Positions 11,403 through 24,483 of a DNA stretch of 64,000 bases are shown in pieces. The notes beneath the pieces were generated by a model. It ran no database searches. It worked only from the letters and a program-made list of their open reading frames with translations, and was not told the DNA's origin. Origin of the DNA: Piper betle. Its lineage: Eukaryota > Streptophyta > Magnoliopsida > Piperales > Piperaceae. The position numbers were made by a program, and so were the translations under genes. The DNA lies in the NCBI GenBank assembly GCA_033002965.1, contig JAURVB010003275.1, positions 1 through 64,000 on the forward strand, written 5' to 3'. Position 1 is the stretch's first letter. Every line of letters starts with the position of its first letter.

Positions 11403-14400
11403 TGTAACACCCCAATTCTTATTCACCCAAAAACTGGATCAGAACTGTTACGATCAAGTTGAGTCATGTCTAAATCAATTAATCTACAAGACTCGAACGA
11501 AAAAATGGATTGAAGCAACTCTCTTGGCATCTTAAGAAAGGAAGACACAACTATTGTGCAACCATTACTCAACAATACATTGAATAAATATACGTAAACA
11601 CACATCTAACAGAAACAAAAGAACGAAAGAAAACATGAAGCTAGAAATGACTTGCTGGCAAGTGGAATCTGATTTCCACGAGGAAGGAAAACCATATATA
11701 ATCTCCATGGGAACTGTCAAAGGTCATCTACTGAGGACCCATCGAGTTGCAGACTCGATAGTATCCCAAACTAAACTGGTGCTATGCCACTATTAGCAAA
11801 TGCCTCTCTCGACAATAATTGGTCTCACTCTCGTGAAAAAGCATATATCCTATGCCCTCTCCATACCTGCATATAATTTCTAATCCAAAGCTCGTTGTGA
11901 CCTACGTGTGTGTCCACTCATGGCTCAATGGAGACTCGATAAAAACATATATAGGACTGTGAAGGGAATCATATAAGTAGGCTTAAAGGAAACATTAAGT
12001 AGAGCTAAGTGTGAAAACAACACTAGGGATCTCATCCTCAATGGTTATTAATCAGGGAAGTAAAATGCATCTAGATGGCCCATGTTAAGTGAGGTCTGAT
12101 AAAACAGCCACTTAACATGTCCCATAATCTTGAAATCAAATATGATAGAGTAAAGGGGTAAATCTGAGAAGAGTCCTAACGGACCTTTGGTCCAAGCTCC
12201 AAGCATGACGCCACATATACATCGAACCTAAAATCCAGAACCTACATCCGAACTCATTGCTAAGTAAAATAGTGATAACTCTATATGATCCATGATCGTG
12301 ATGTGTGCTCATATCAACAATAACATAACAATAGACAATGCAAGGAAATAATTGAACAATGTCTGGCACGCAAAACGATACATGTGCAAGTAATACACAA
12401 ATAAATAAATAAAATAAGTCAAATAAATAAATAAAATACTAAAAATAATAGTGGACACGTAATATCAAGAAAGTAATAAATAATAAGTGACAATAAGAAT
12501 ATAAATAACACTCAGTAAATATATGGCTAAATAGGAATAAAAAATGTGAGTGAACAAATAAATAATAATTAATCAATTAATTAAATTAAATAAGATAAAC
12601 ATAAACAAAAATCATATCAACAAATCAGTACATCATAAATAATAATAAATAATTATACAAGTATTCATCGTGTGTGGCAATTATTTAAATAGCATGAAAT
12701 AAAGAATAATGAATAAATAAATAAATTAAATACTAATAATAAATAAATAAAAACACTTGTAACATCAAAATATACCAAATAATGTAAGCATGTATTTAAA
12801 TTAATGTAGGAGTTTCGAATTACCAAAAATGATCGAAAAATGCACAAAAACAAGCTGAAATATGGTGGTCGAGTCAACTGGCTGAAACAGACCAAGCAGG
12901 GCTGAGTTAATTTGGTTCAGGTTAAGTGTTGAGTCGGGCTGACTAGACTCGGTTAGCTGTGTAAAACCCCAGCTTTGAGCGGTTACAACGTGTAATATCC
13001 ATTTAGGATTTTCAGGTTATCTCATTTACATGCATCTTAGGGATTTTAGATTGTCGAATTGCCTATGTAAGCCCAGTTTGATTGAATTACAAATTTTCAC
13101 TCAATTGAGTTTAAGGTTTCAATTCTCATTTAATGTTCTTGCCTTAATTTTTGCATCTAAACTTGGTTTGGTTCTGCTTAATTGACCTAGTTCAACTCAT
13201 TTTTGATCGATTTCGGTAATTCGAGACCTTACATTAGTTTAGATTGCACATTCGCATTATTTAGCATATTTTGACATTATGAGTATTTTTTATCATTTTA
13301 TTTATTTGTTATTTATTTATCTATTTATTATTCAATATTATTTATTTCTTTTTATTGATATGTTTATTGTGTATGATGAATGTTTATTTGATTATTTATT
13401 AATATTAATGATATATTACTTAGTAATATTACTCTAGTTCTGGTTTACTAAATTTTGTATTTATTTATTTATTTGTTGGCTTGAGTGTTAGTTATTATTT
13501 ATTTGTATTAATTATGTATATTTGTAATGTATCGCTATGATATTATCATTATTATTCATGATTAATTAATATTAACTGTTTATTTATTTAATTAATTATT
13601 AATTTTTGTTATATATTGTTTACTAACATGTAATATAAGATTGATATTTACTCGTAGTTAGCCGTATATTTATATATTTATATAGTATAATGATATTATA
13701 ATTTTATTATTAAAGTATTATTTATTTTTAAATATTTATTATTTATCTATTTATTCACGTGTGTATTTATTTAATTAGTTGTTTATTCTTAGTCATTTTC
13801 TTTATTGTGTCTTGATTTACTGGCTAGATGTTTAGTTCTAGGTTTATTTAACATTGTTTTCTTTATTAAAATGTATTGATGATGTGAGCATGCATCACAT
13901 ATAAATGTTAGTATTTTACTTAGCTGTGAGTTTCAATGTAGGTTTCGGAGTCCGAGCTTGCCATAGATGTGAGAGGCGCTTGGAGCTTGGATCACAGGTC
14001 CGTTAGGTCTCTTCATAGTTTTTATCGCTATGTTCTATCCTTGATTTGATTTCTTGATCGTAGGACATGTTTAATGGCTATTTTATCAGACCCCACTTCA
14101 CACGGGCCATTTAGTCATATTTTACTTCCGTAATTAATAACCTTCAAGGATGAGATCCATCGAGTCTGATTTCGAAAATATGAACCACCGCAAGTTACCT
14201 TTAGTTCTATGCGTATAATTCCGTTCCTAGGTCTATGTACAAATTTATCGAGTTTTCAGTGACATGAGAGATGGGGAAACCGACTCGCACATATCATGAG
14301 TGGGTGCATGTGCTTGTCATAGTGGGCTTTGGATTCCATTCCCGAGATATCCTGACAACTCTACATTTTGAGTTTCCTCACACTCGAAGAAACGAGGTGT

Positions 14401-16355
14401 ACAAGTACTGTTGAACACAACACACTTTCGAGACATGTGGTTTAAAAGGGTATTGAAGGTGACTGCTTGAGAGTACTCGGCCTTTGTGCTCAAGGTCAGG
14501 AGACATATGGAGGAAAGGAGAGTGCTTGGGATATACTAGTAGTCCCAAGGGATTAGAAAAAAATGAGAAAATGTTGAGAGAGGCATCAGCAGACTAGTTA
14601 GTTCAGGATGATACCGGGTCTACATCCTAGTGGCTCCTCAGTAGATTCCCTTTGAGAGTTCACAAGGAGGATATGTCTATTATTTTTTTTCTCACAAAAT
14701 GTCAAATTCAACTTACCAGTTTGTACTAGTTATTTTTCAAACCAATCACACTCGTTAGTGATGTTTTTCATATTATGTATGTTGGTCTTGTGATCCTCAA
14801 TCGGCTTTTGTGGGAGTATCGATAAATGCTACACACACTTGTGCTTAGCTTAATTATTTTCTTTCATACTTTTATTTATATTTGATGTGTTTTGATACAT
14901 ATTTAGTAATGGCTTCCATTCTCAAGGCACCAAGCGAATTATTTCGATCTATATTATTAATCGAGTTTTATAGATTGACAGTTTTAGACATGATTCGACT
15001 CGATCGTAGCATTTTTTACTCGGTTCTTAAGTGAACTGAAATCGGGGTATTACAAGTTGGGCCATGTAGGTGGACCCAGACACTGGCATGGACAGACAGG
15101 TGGAGACAAATAGAACTAGACTTGGGCAAAAGGGCTCGACAAGGCCGCTAGTGCCCGTCGCCGGAAAACACCGATGGTAGCATGGTAGAGGCCACCAGTT
15201 GTCAAGTTCAACAGAGGAGAGGACACGGAGTGTGATGTAGGCAATGATGGGCAGAGTTTGACCATCATTTAGGTGGAGTCTCCAGTGATAATTCTGGCGG
15301 CGACAATCAGCAGGGATAGGCTCAATCGGTTGGTCGTTGAGTGGGGAATGTGTGTGGGGTGATGGCCGATGGTGTCTAGCCAGTGACTAGTTGGAAAACA
15401 AACAAAAAATGAAGAAAATGCTGTCACAAATGGCGACATCACTGGCGGCAATTGTGGCCACGATGAAGGTAAGTTATTTGGGCGGTCGGCCTCGCTAGTG
15501 CCGGAAAATGCCTTGAAAGCGTCGACGGCGGTGAAAATCCAACAAATAAAATGTCATCACTGGCAATAACTATGGTGGCACCTGAGCTGATAGAGGGTTT
15601 GGGTTGATAGCTAGGTGCGAGGTGGTTATGGTGGCACCAGTCCAGTGTTTGGAGGTAGGCCAAAGACTTGCTCGTGGTTGTACTAGTGGTATAAAATATT
15701 CCAAAAATACGGGAGAAAATCTCTTGAAAAATGATTGGCCAATGCTTGGGCTAACATGGGCAAACCCAATCTTGCCATGTGGCATGATCTAAATGCCCAG
15801 CAACTCATGGGCTAGTGGGGTCTGCCTAGAGTATATACAATATATATATATGGTTGTAATGCTCGGATTGAGCCCGACAAAAGTTGAGAGTGACTTGAAG
15901 CCTAACATTGACTCTATGGATGGAAACCAAGGCAAAAAAGCTAAATGAGACTCGAATCCCTCAACTCAATTGGATGAAGATCTGAAACTCAAATCAAACT
16001 AGACCCACAAGGGCAATCTAAGAGTCCAAAATCTCTGAGATGCATGTAAAAGAGACACCCTGAGAAAAGCCCAAACTGATACTAAATGGTGCAACGACTT
16101 AAATTTAGTCCTGAGCTAACACAAGTACAAATTCTTATACCTCGAGTTTCGCTAATAACACATTCTCTGCTGTAAAATAACTGAAGCTATCATTTGTATA
16201 TCAGGCATACCTAGCCTTCATAACAAGCTAATATGGCCATCTGGGTCCCATACTCATGGTTTGAAAGCTGAACTAATTCGAATTGACTCAAGACTAGCCA
16301 AAACTGGGCAAAGCGACAAGTGGGTAAAACCTTAACCCAAAGCAAGAGTTTTACA
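11403..16355 (+). mobile_element. Long LTR, plus orientation, split by a nested solo LTR
   Basis: Starts tgtaacaccccaatt at 11403 and ends gagttttaca at 16355. The LTR occupies 11403-12959 and 15055-16355 and is interrupted by a minus-oriented solo LTR at 12960-15054; without that insert it is about 2.85 kb. It shares blocks with the copy at 35337-38194, for example gggatctcatcctc (12029 and 36483), gataaaac followed by gccacttaaca, and ends with the same TTTTACA. The right part (15060-15860) is the reverse complement of the CpG-richer block seen at 9220-9640. This LTR is probably the 5' LTR of an element whose internal region is 16356-20773, since the same LTR start recurs at 20774. Confidence 0.7.
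12960..15054 (-). mobile_element. Solo LTR, minus orientation, nested in another LTR
   Basis: A 2,095-bp copy running from tgtaaaacccc to cggggtattaca, with canonical TG...CA ends. It is flanked by agctg (12955-12959) and agttg (15055-15059), a 5-bp target-site duplication differing by one C-to-T change. No internal region lies between the ends, so it is a solo LTR. The host LTR of the opposite orientation continues on both sides. The central part (13260-13800) is dominated by TTTATT words, as in the other copies. Confidence 0.8.
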
Positions 16356-18798
16356 ACCTCTAGAGTGTGTTTCTTTAATTGTGATCGGAGAACTCAATTG
16401 AAGAAGCCATGGAGCTAGTAAAACTACAAATGATGAGCTATGACTTGGAGGGTAGCTCTCCCTCAAAAGCCAACTACAAATAGCTTAATGTACCGACACA
16501 AAGCGGGACTCTCAACACTGGTGAAGCTCACCAGCTCTCTACTAGTCTGGCTAGACAAGACCACACATGTTTGAATCATCTGGTTGGACTGACCCCTAGG
16601 GTCATTGCCAACTATGGGGGCTGAAATGTAATGACCTCGGCGGGAGAACCTAGGTTCAGCCCTAAGGGCATACTAGCTTGGGCAAACTAGTACTCTAGAG
16701 TACTAGAAGGTACTAGTCTGAGCTACATGTAGGAAAACATGTTGGGTGCAAGGCATACAAGCTGACGCCTAACCATGTCTCCCTGATCCTCATTGATGTG
16801 AAAGGTTGACTACGTGTACTCTCAGTGCACACTACTCTAGGTCCTATGGCTTTACTAAGGTGTCCTGTGAGTCCTGGTACTAGATGGTGGACACTGGTGC
16901 AAGGTAAGGGTATATGCTAAAGAGTTGTATGACTCACTATCGCTAGTCTAGGTCAAACTCTCAAGTGCCCCTATAAGAGGAACTGAACCACTCACAGGGT
17001 CCTACTTGACTCGGTCCCAAGTCGAGTGTCTTGCTCGTTTCCATAAGAGAACAAAGATATCTACTATGACTCTACTGTGTACTATGGCTCTAGAACACTC
17101 TATACAACCACTAACCACTTTAAAAACTCTCCAAAATAGAAGGCAACGAGCACACCTTTGCAAGTAGAGCATGTCACGAGGAACATGAAGGCATACTCTG
17201 CATGGAACTGCATAATTTGAATATGGTTTGTGGCATGTGCACTATACAATATTTGCTCATCTCAACCCTTTGAGTACATTGGAAGCAAAACTAATATATC
17301 TGGCAGAGTGAGTGTGGAAAAACTTGGGTGAAAATTTGACTCTGTCTGACATCTATGGGTCATAGGACAGAAGATTGGATCTCTTATGGAGGTCTAGTCA
17401 CACTATTCTATAACTCTAACTATTAGGTATTTTATCCTCATTTGTGGGGTCTAACATCAGGTGTTATGAAGAAGTTCACTGAGCTAAGGAATGCTACTAG
17501 GTAGGCACATCACTTTGGTCAATGGTAATGTAAGAGTACTGTGCAAGTGACAAGGGTGATGAAATCTCTGTCTAGGGTACTAGGTGGCCAAAAACTTGGG
17601 TAGGTCTATGGACATGTCTCCAAGATCACCATGATTTGCTCTGCCACTAATGGCAACCTATGGAATAGTCAATCAATGATGACTCTAAGAGACAGCTCTT
17701 AAGTGGCTCTAGTCTAATTAGCTAACAGTAGGCATATGTTTCTCCATACCACACTAGTCATGCACTTCTAAAGGGGCAGGATTCAAATGACCCAAAGAAT
17801 CTCTATCTCCCCTCGAGCTTATAGGGATTCATGTTGAGGTTTGACATGTGTCTCATCTGTTCTTCAGTGGTGTGTGACTTGTCGTCTTGTACCGATTTGT
17901 AGTACTAATATTGACTCACATGACTGCGACTACTGTGGTACTCTCAAGCAAAGCTATCAGTTAAGATGAGCATACATTGGTGTCCTTCTATCTAGTCAAT
18001 GTGGTCTGATCTGATTGAAGTCTTTGTTTAAGTCACTTCCAAGCTAGGGGAAATTGTTGCCTCAGCTTGCTGCAACTGACCACCTATACTGCAATCCCTA
18101 ATTACTGCCTCAAAGGTACCTACTATACCCAAGGCAAGGCTCAATCCTATGGCTCAAGGTAAGAACCTAATCGTGTTGGCGAAGAACAAGGAAATCATTC
18201 TCTACCTAAGGACTCTCCCTCATTGGGCACACCATCTAACGTTAAAGGCTCTAGCATGGGTCAGACACTCTCTTTGGCTGAGCCAAACTCTAAATGGTAT
18301 ATTGCATGTCTGATCATCTACTAACTATCTAGTCTGTGCATAATGGTTGTGGGACCCAATGAGATATTGTCATGATGATTGAACAATCTGACAACTGTGG
18401 TCATCTCATTTGGAGATTATACTACCATGTTCTCTTACTTTGTCCATGTACATCTCTTTGAAGATTGTCACTCATATTGTCTAATGATGCTATCTTGCAA
18501 TATATATTTGACTGACAGATATTAGGTCAAGGCAATGGTATTCAAGGTGGCTGGTAAACTTGATCCCATGCAATTACATCAGAACAACCCTAGTCTTCCT
18601 ATTTCTCCTCTTCCCTATTGATGCCACTGTAGCTATACCATGTCCTTAATCTCTGACCCTACTCAGCTCAGAAAGCTTGACATGCGGTCGCTAGGCAAGG
18701 TTTAGAAAGCCCTGGGTGCCCTCTGTGGGGTGAGGCGACTAGTTGGCCATGACTCTCGCACTAACTGGTCCACTCGATCGTTAGTTGAGTGATACATG

Positions 18799-19392
18799 TG
18801 TTGGATTTATCCCACATCGGACGTGGATGATGTTGGTGACTTGTATATAGGCTAATGGGAAAACCTTATTCCTTGAGCTAGCTTTTGGATTAAGAGAGGC
18901 CTGTGATACCTATTTCAAGTTTCCTTTGGTTGTTTAAAGTCCCTTTTAGGAGTTTATAGGGCCCAACAGTGGTTTCAGAGCTTGGGTGGGGGTCCAAAGG
19001 GCCCATGAAGTGGTATCAGAGCCAATTTAGAGCTGGGTTTGCCTACGTCAATTGTGGATGTTTCCTTCATGGGTTCCACCTGATGATTTGAAGAGGAGTT
19101 TGCCAAATGGGTGCCGTCTAATTTAAGGGGAGTGTGTCAGATGATGATGGTTTTGGGTCACACCCGATGTGTGAAGGGGAGTTGTTAGATTTATCCCACA
19201 TCGGTCGTGGATGATGTTGGTGACTTGTATATAGGCTAATGGGAAAGCCTTATTCCTTGAGCTAGCTTTTGGATTAAGAAAGGCTCATGACACCTATTGC
19301 GAGTTTCCTTCGTTTGTTTAAAATCCCTTTTGGGGGCCCGAAGGGCCCAACAGTGGTTTCGAAGATTGGGTGGGGGCCCAAAAGGCCCAACA
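18799..19392 (+). mobile_element. TRIM-type miniature LTR retrotransposon, structurally complete
   Basis: Two 210-bp direct repeats (18799-19008 and 19183-19392) begin tgttggatttatcccacatc and tgttagatttatcccacatc; LTR 2 ends cccaaca, while the end of LTR 1 has decayed to cccatga. By eye they differ at about 27 positions. The 174-bp interior starts with a tRNA-iMet-type primer-binding site tggtatcagagcc (19011-19023) and ends with a purine tract gtgaaggggag just before LTR 2. The flanking 5-bp duplication acatg is perfect (18794-18798 and 19393-19397). There is no coding capacity, as expected for a terminal-repeat retrotransposon in miniature, which would have moved with enzymes from another element. 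Confidence 0.92.
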
Positions 19393-19773
19393 ACATGGAT
19401 GGCAGCAATGCGTACATGGTCGGTGGTAGTGTTATTCAGGTACTAAGGGTCTAATCTTGATCATGTACGTCATGAGACCACTGCTGTCTCTAGCATATCT
19501 AAGCCCATGTGTCTGTGTCCCTAGAGGTGGCTGCTAACAACTTGGCTCAGGCCACCCAACCGTGCATGTTTGATCTGGAGGGGTTTGGATCCTGGTGGTG
19601 ATACATACGATGGTGAAGCGGTATTGGACTCACATTGATCTCCTGAAATTTGAGGTGACTCCTCATATAAGTGCTAACTGGCTCTCAAACAACAACCACT
19701 GATCTAGTTCCTATTCCTTGGGCAAAATCCTACCGAACATCTACACCTGTGGTCAAATGTAGTCTCACTTATC

Positions 19774-20073
19774 CACTGTGTGTTCATGCCTTTGTTTGGT
19801 GAAGAGTACCTAACAGTTCTATTGGGACAAACATACGCTAGTGGAAGAGTGGGAAGCGGCGAAGTGCCCATGGAAAAGTAGGCCCTCATCATTACTCATC
19901 CTCATTAACTATTGCTATCTCATCACTGTGTGTTCATGCCTTTGTCTGGTGAAGAGTAGCTAACAGTTCTATCGGGACAAACATACGCTAGTGGAAGAGT
20001 GGGAAGCGGCGAAGTGCCCATGGAAAAGTAGGCCCTCATCATTACTCATCCTCATTAACTATTGCTATCTCAT
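19774..20073. repeat. 150-bp tandem duplication
   Basis: The block beginning cactgtgtgttcatgccttt and ending ctattgctatctcat occurs twice in direct tandem with an offset of 150 bases (19774-19923 and 19924-20073). Only about four substitutions separate the copies, so the duplication is much younger than the element around it. Confidence 0.95.
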
Positions 20074-20773
20074 CTAAGTGGTCAATACAAGTCATCTATC
20101 CAAACTCTTGTCTGTGCTCCAAGTACTTCATGGGCTTCACTGGCATAACCAAATCCTCCATCCTCAAGGATCTGTCTGAGATTCAAAATTCTCCAAGGTA
20201 GACCTCGAGCTATGTCTGATGGATCTATCCAAGGCACTCAGTGGTCCAGCTTATGTGTCAAGTAACACTGCCTGTGTCTCCACACTCCAAGCTCTCTTAA
20301 AGTGTCACCTCTTATAACCCCGTCTCGCTAGTTACACCGTGTCTTGATGAAGGAGGACTAAAGTGGTGACATGCAAAAAGACGGACATGTGTTGTAATGC
20401 CTTCAGTGCTCCAAGTACTCTTGATCACTATCCATCTCAATCTCAACTGATTGAACATGTGGACACTTTGACTTGTGCAAATCTCTGGTACAATAAAAGG
20501 GAAAGGTTGGTCTCTAAGTCTATCATGACATACTTGTGAGATCCATGCTGGCATCTACTGAAATCATGATGATCTCATATCTATCCCATAAATCCTTTAT
20601 AGTTGCTAACATTGAAACATGCACTCATCAGGTTTTGCTATGCAAACAATCTGGAAGCTTGAGAAAAGACTAGAGGAAATGACTTGTTGGCTTAATTAGG
20701 GACAACTCCACACTCTTTGCTCAAAACATCAATCTTCCATCTCAATCGACTAAGACATGACTATGATAGCAAT

Positions 20774-21276
20774 TATAACACCCCGATTTAGGTTCACTTA
20801 TGAACCAGATCATAGTTGTTACGATTGAGTCAAGTCATGTTTAAATCAATTAATCTTCAAGACTTGATGGAGAAAATGGACCGAAGCAACCCTCTTGGCA
20901 TCTTGAGAAAGGAAGACACCACAAATGTGCAAACTCAATACTCAACAATACATCGAATAAATATACATAAACACACATCAAGAACAAACAAAAGAACTAA
21001 CAAAAACAACGACACGTTGAGCACAAGTGTGTGTACCATCTATTTGTCCTTACACCAAAACTGATCCAAGACATAGGAACCTACATATGTAATAAGAAAA
21101 ACATTAGCAATGAGTTTTATTAGTCCAGAAAATAACTAGTACAAACTGGCAAGTAAAATTTGATTTGCATGAGTAAGGAAAACTATATATAATCTCTATG
21201 GGAACTCTCAAAGGGCATCTACTAAAGACCCATCAAGCTGCAGACTCAATAGCATCCCGAACTAAACTGGTGCTAT
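20774..21276 (+). mobile_element. Start of plus-oriented long LTR (probable 3' LTR), truncated
   Basis: Begins tataacaccccg (TG decayed to TA) and follows the copy at 11403 in order: gttacgattgagtcaagtca, cttggcatcttgagaaagga, acaatacatcgaataaatat, then gggaactctcaaagggcatc and ggtgctatg. Homology stops after ggtgctatg, at 21276. A different AT-rich sequence follows to about 21720. Confidence 0.7.
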
Positions 21277-21721
21277 GATTTTTATACATAAATAGTATAA
21301 AAATATGATTTTTATATGTGTTAACTAATTAAATTGGGGGAAATATGTGGTTGGTAAATTTAATTAGAGTAAAATCAAATATAGTTATGATTTTTATATT
21401 TATGTTTGAGTTAAATTGATTAAATTAGGGGAAGTTTTAATTTTTATGTCTAATCTAAGATCGACACGAAGTAATCAGTGTTAATCACCTCAATTATGAA
21501 TAATTAACCAAGATTAGAAACTCGAGAACTTATATCCTAATTATTTAGAATTACTTATCATAATTCATTACCACAAATACACTTTCTCAATATAATAGAA
21601 TTTTGATAAAAATTCATGATAAATGTGCTTTAGGGCTTGAAAATAAGTTCTGCTCAAATCAACATCTGAGCGAAAGGTTAACTAAAGGAATTTATGAGGT
21701 ATACATATGATTTTTATGAGT
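21277..21721. other. AT-rich insert between two LTR fragments
   Basis: Contains atgatttttata three times near its left end (about 21275-21400). It has no open frame and no match to the surrounding LTR copies that I can see. It may be the AT-rich part of the following minus LTR or a separate insertion. Confidence 0.35.
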
Positions 21722-24483
21722 TAGCCAGGATTTAGGCCTAGATCTAGGTCGGTGCAACATTTAGTATCCGTTTGGGATTTTCTAGGTATTTGATTTACAT
21801 GTAGCATAGGAATTTCGGATCATTGTCTTGTGTCCCTATGGCCCAACTTGATTGAGTTTAGGGTTCGAGGCACATTTAGCCTTCTTGCCTAGATTCCCAC
21901 CTATAAAGACACTTTTATGACATGAGTTAGTCTCAACTTTGGACGGCCTCGATCCAAACTTTCCGTCCATATGTTTATTGCACCCATTTATTTGTAGTGA
22001 TGTCCCTCAATTTTGGATGTTTTAACTTTAGCACCGCCACCACTTCGGTTCGCAGCCAGCGAGTTTTCCCATCGCCCTCCGCTACCGAATCAGCACCCTC
22101 ATGACCGCCTCGCAGCTGGCTTTCTATCCGTACCCTTCACAACCACTGGCACCGCCGCAATTGCAGCCGGCAACAGAGTTCTTGAAGCCAGTTTCCTCCG
22201 TCACCACTGCTGTTCGAGTCGTTTTCTATCGCTGGCGAGCCACCTCCGACCGATCCAACCACCCCGACAGCTTTCCCTTACCGAGATCTTCTATTTGAGA
22301 CCGACACCGACCTTCGCCGTGGCCGCAATTGTCGGCGACAATGTTGCTACACACAATGACGATGCTGCCCCTTTCTGGCTGATTTCCACCCAGCCACTGG
22401 CTGGACTCCACCGATCGCCACCACCATCACGATCCTCATCGCATGGGCTGTCGGTCCTGATCGACGGTGACCACAACTGTGCCGCCGTCTGCATTTTTGG
22501 TGACAGGCACCTCCACCCCATTTGGCCCATTTACCTGCATCGCATTTGCTTGCCTGCGTTATCATTCGCGTCCACTTGCTTGATCTTGCTCACCAACCTG
22601 CCAGCCCATGTCCGAGTCCGCTAGCCCAGTTCATGTCCGCCCAATCAACCCAACCTATTTTCCAATTAACCCATACCGGGTTGGTTCAGCCCATCCAGTT
22701 CGGTTTGGTTCAGCTGGTTCAGCTCGGTTCGGTCTTGTTTAGCTCATTTTCGGACTTTTTTCATTTGTTTTTACACTATTTTCTGTAATTCAAGAACCCC
22801 TACATTAGTTTAAATGAATATTCGCATTGTTTAGCATTTTTAGATATTATGAGTATTTTTCTTTATTTATTAATTATTTTATTTATTAATTTCTTTGTTC
22901 ATGATTATTTATTTCTTATTATTTATATATTTGTTGACTATGATGAATGATTATGCGTCTAATTATCGTTATTGACAATATAATTATTCATAGATATTAT
23001 TTTTGTTCATGTTTATCTTATTTTATTTATTTAATTGATTGATTAATAATTATTTCTTAATCGTATTATTATTAATACATAATTAGGTGTATGTTTGTAT
23101 ATTTAATGTTTATATTAGTATTCTTCATAAAAAATTAATATTAGTTATTTACTTATTTATTTATCTATTGATTTATTTAATTATTCATTTGTTTACTAAC
23201 ACAAGTATATATGATATTTACCCATTTTTGGCTGTGTATTTATGTAGAATAATTATATTATTATTTGATTATTAGAGTGTTATTTATATTCATTTATTTA
23301 TTATTTACCTAATTATCTATGAGTGTATTTATTTTTTTATTTATTTAATATTATTATTATTATTATGTCTCGATTTATGTGATGTATGTTTCGTTGTACG
23401 TTTCGTTAGTTTTGTTTTATATAATAGGATGTATTGATTATATGAGCACACACTGCGAGCATGCATCATATAGAGTTATCAATATTTTACTTAGCATTAG
23501 GTTTTGATATATATTATGGAATTCAAGCTCGTCGTAGATGTGTTGATGCACTTAGAGCTTGTACCACAGGTCCGTAGGACTCTCCCTCTTTGTTTGACTC
23601 CATGCGTGTAGAGTTTAATCATGTTTTAGACGTACGATGACATCAGTGGTGCATTATCAGATCCCTCCAATATCAAGCCATCTAGCCATGTTTTCTACAT
23701 GTTTAACAAAACTACGAGGATGAGATCCCTTGTTGGTTTTTGAATTGAAGCTCCAGAAATGTATGATATAAGACTCTTTCTTAAACCTATTATATAAGTA
23801 TGCACATTTTTATGAATTTCACGAATAAGAGAATGAGTGTTACGAAGATATGTATGGACTGCACTAGTACTCCTTCAAACCCTGAGGTAGTATGGTGTAT
23901 AAGGGTACCACGTAATATAGCACATTTCTGGAATTTGTGGTACTAACTTAACCGTTCATTTTGCCACTCAAGTATCGTGATGGGTGTAATATGGAGGATG
24001 TGAGGGCATAAGCGCTGTATGTATGAGTATGAATATTAGCCGTGCATACGAGCCGACATTTGTTTAAGTATGTTTGCTTACTGCATAGTGTGAGGCAATT
24101 CTTAAGTTTCATAAGTTTCCGTGGGTAATGGAAGACCTATTTGCTAGTTTGTATTAGCTATTTTTTGGACTAGTAACATTCATTACTGAGTGGTTTTCAT
24201 ATAATATATGTAGGTCTTGCAAATCCTGAGTTGACTTTGATGGGAGAACAGATAAATGCTATACACACTTGAGCTCAGTGCAATTATTTTCTTTATTACT
24301 TTTATTTAAATTGGATGTGTTTGGACGCACATTTAACAATGTCTTCCATTCTCATGACACTAAGTGGGTTATTCCGATTTATTTTTCGATTGAATCTTAA
24401 CGACAATCAACTTTAAACATGACTTGACTCGATCATAACATTTTTGATTTGGTTCTCAGGTAAACCAAAATCGGAGTGTTACA
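21722..24483 (-). mobile_element. Long-LTR copy, minus orientation
   Basis: Its left end is missing the tgtaaaaccc start, but the block gtgcaacatttagtatccgt (near 21754) matches the other copies. The right end cggagtgttaca (24483) is canonical. A CpG-richer block at 22010-22630 corresponds to 9220-9640 and to 37100-37700 inverted; the 203-codon open frame there is antisense to the LTR and has proline/histidine-rich composition only. A TTTATT-rich part lies at 22850-23350. The block 23570-24130 is the reverse complement of 31570-32130. Confidence 0.65.

Larger units (their letters stand above)
16356..20773 (+). mobile_element. Internal region of a non-coding long-LTR element
   Basis: Lies between the plus LTR ending at 16355 and the plus LTR start at 20774. 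I see no gag, protease, reverse transcriptase or integrase motif and no open frame over about 80 codons, so it is either deeply decayed or a LARD-type (large, non-coding) derivative. No clear primer-binding site follows 16355. It contains a nested TRIM element at 18799-19392 and a 150-bp tandem duplication at 19774-20073. CTAG, TACT and AGTACT words are frequent, consistent with long C-to-T decay. Confidence 0.55.

Noticed and set aside
22013..22624. 203-codon open frame on the plus strand
   Set aside because: It is antisense within a minus LTR copy, at the same GC-richer block as in other copies. It has no motif and no splice or start context.
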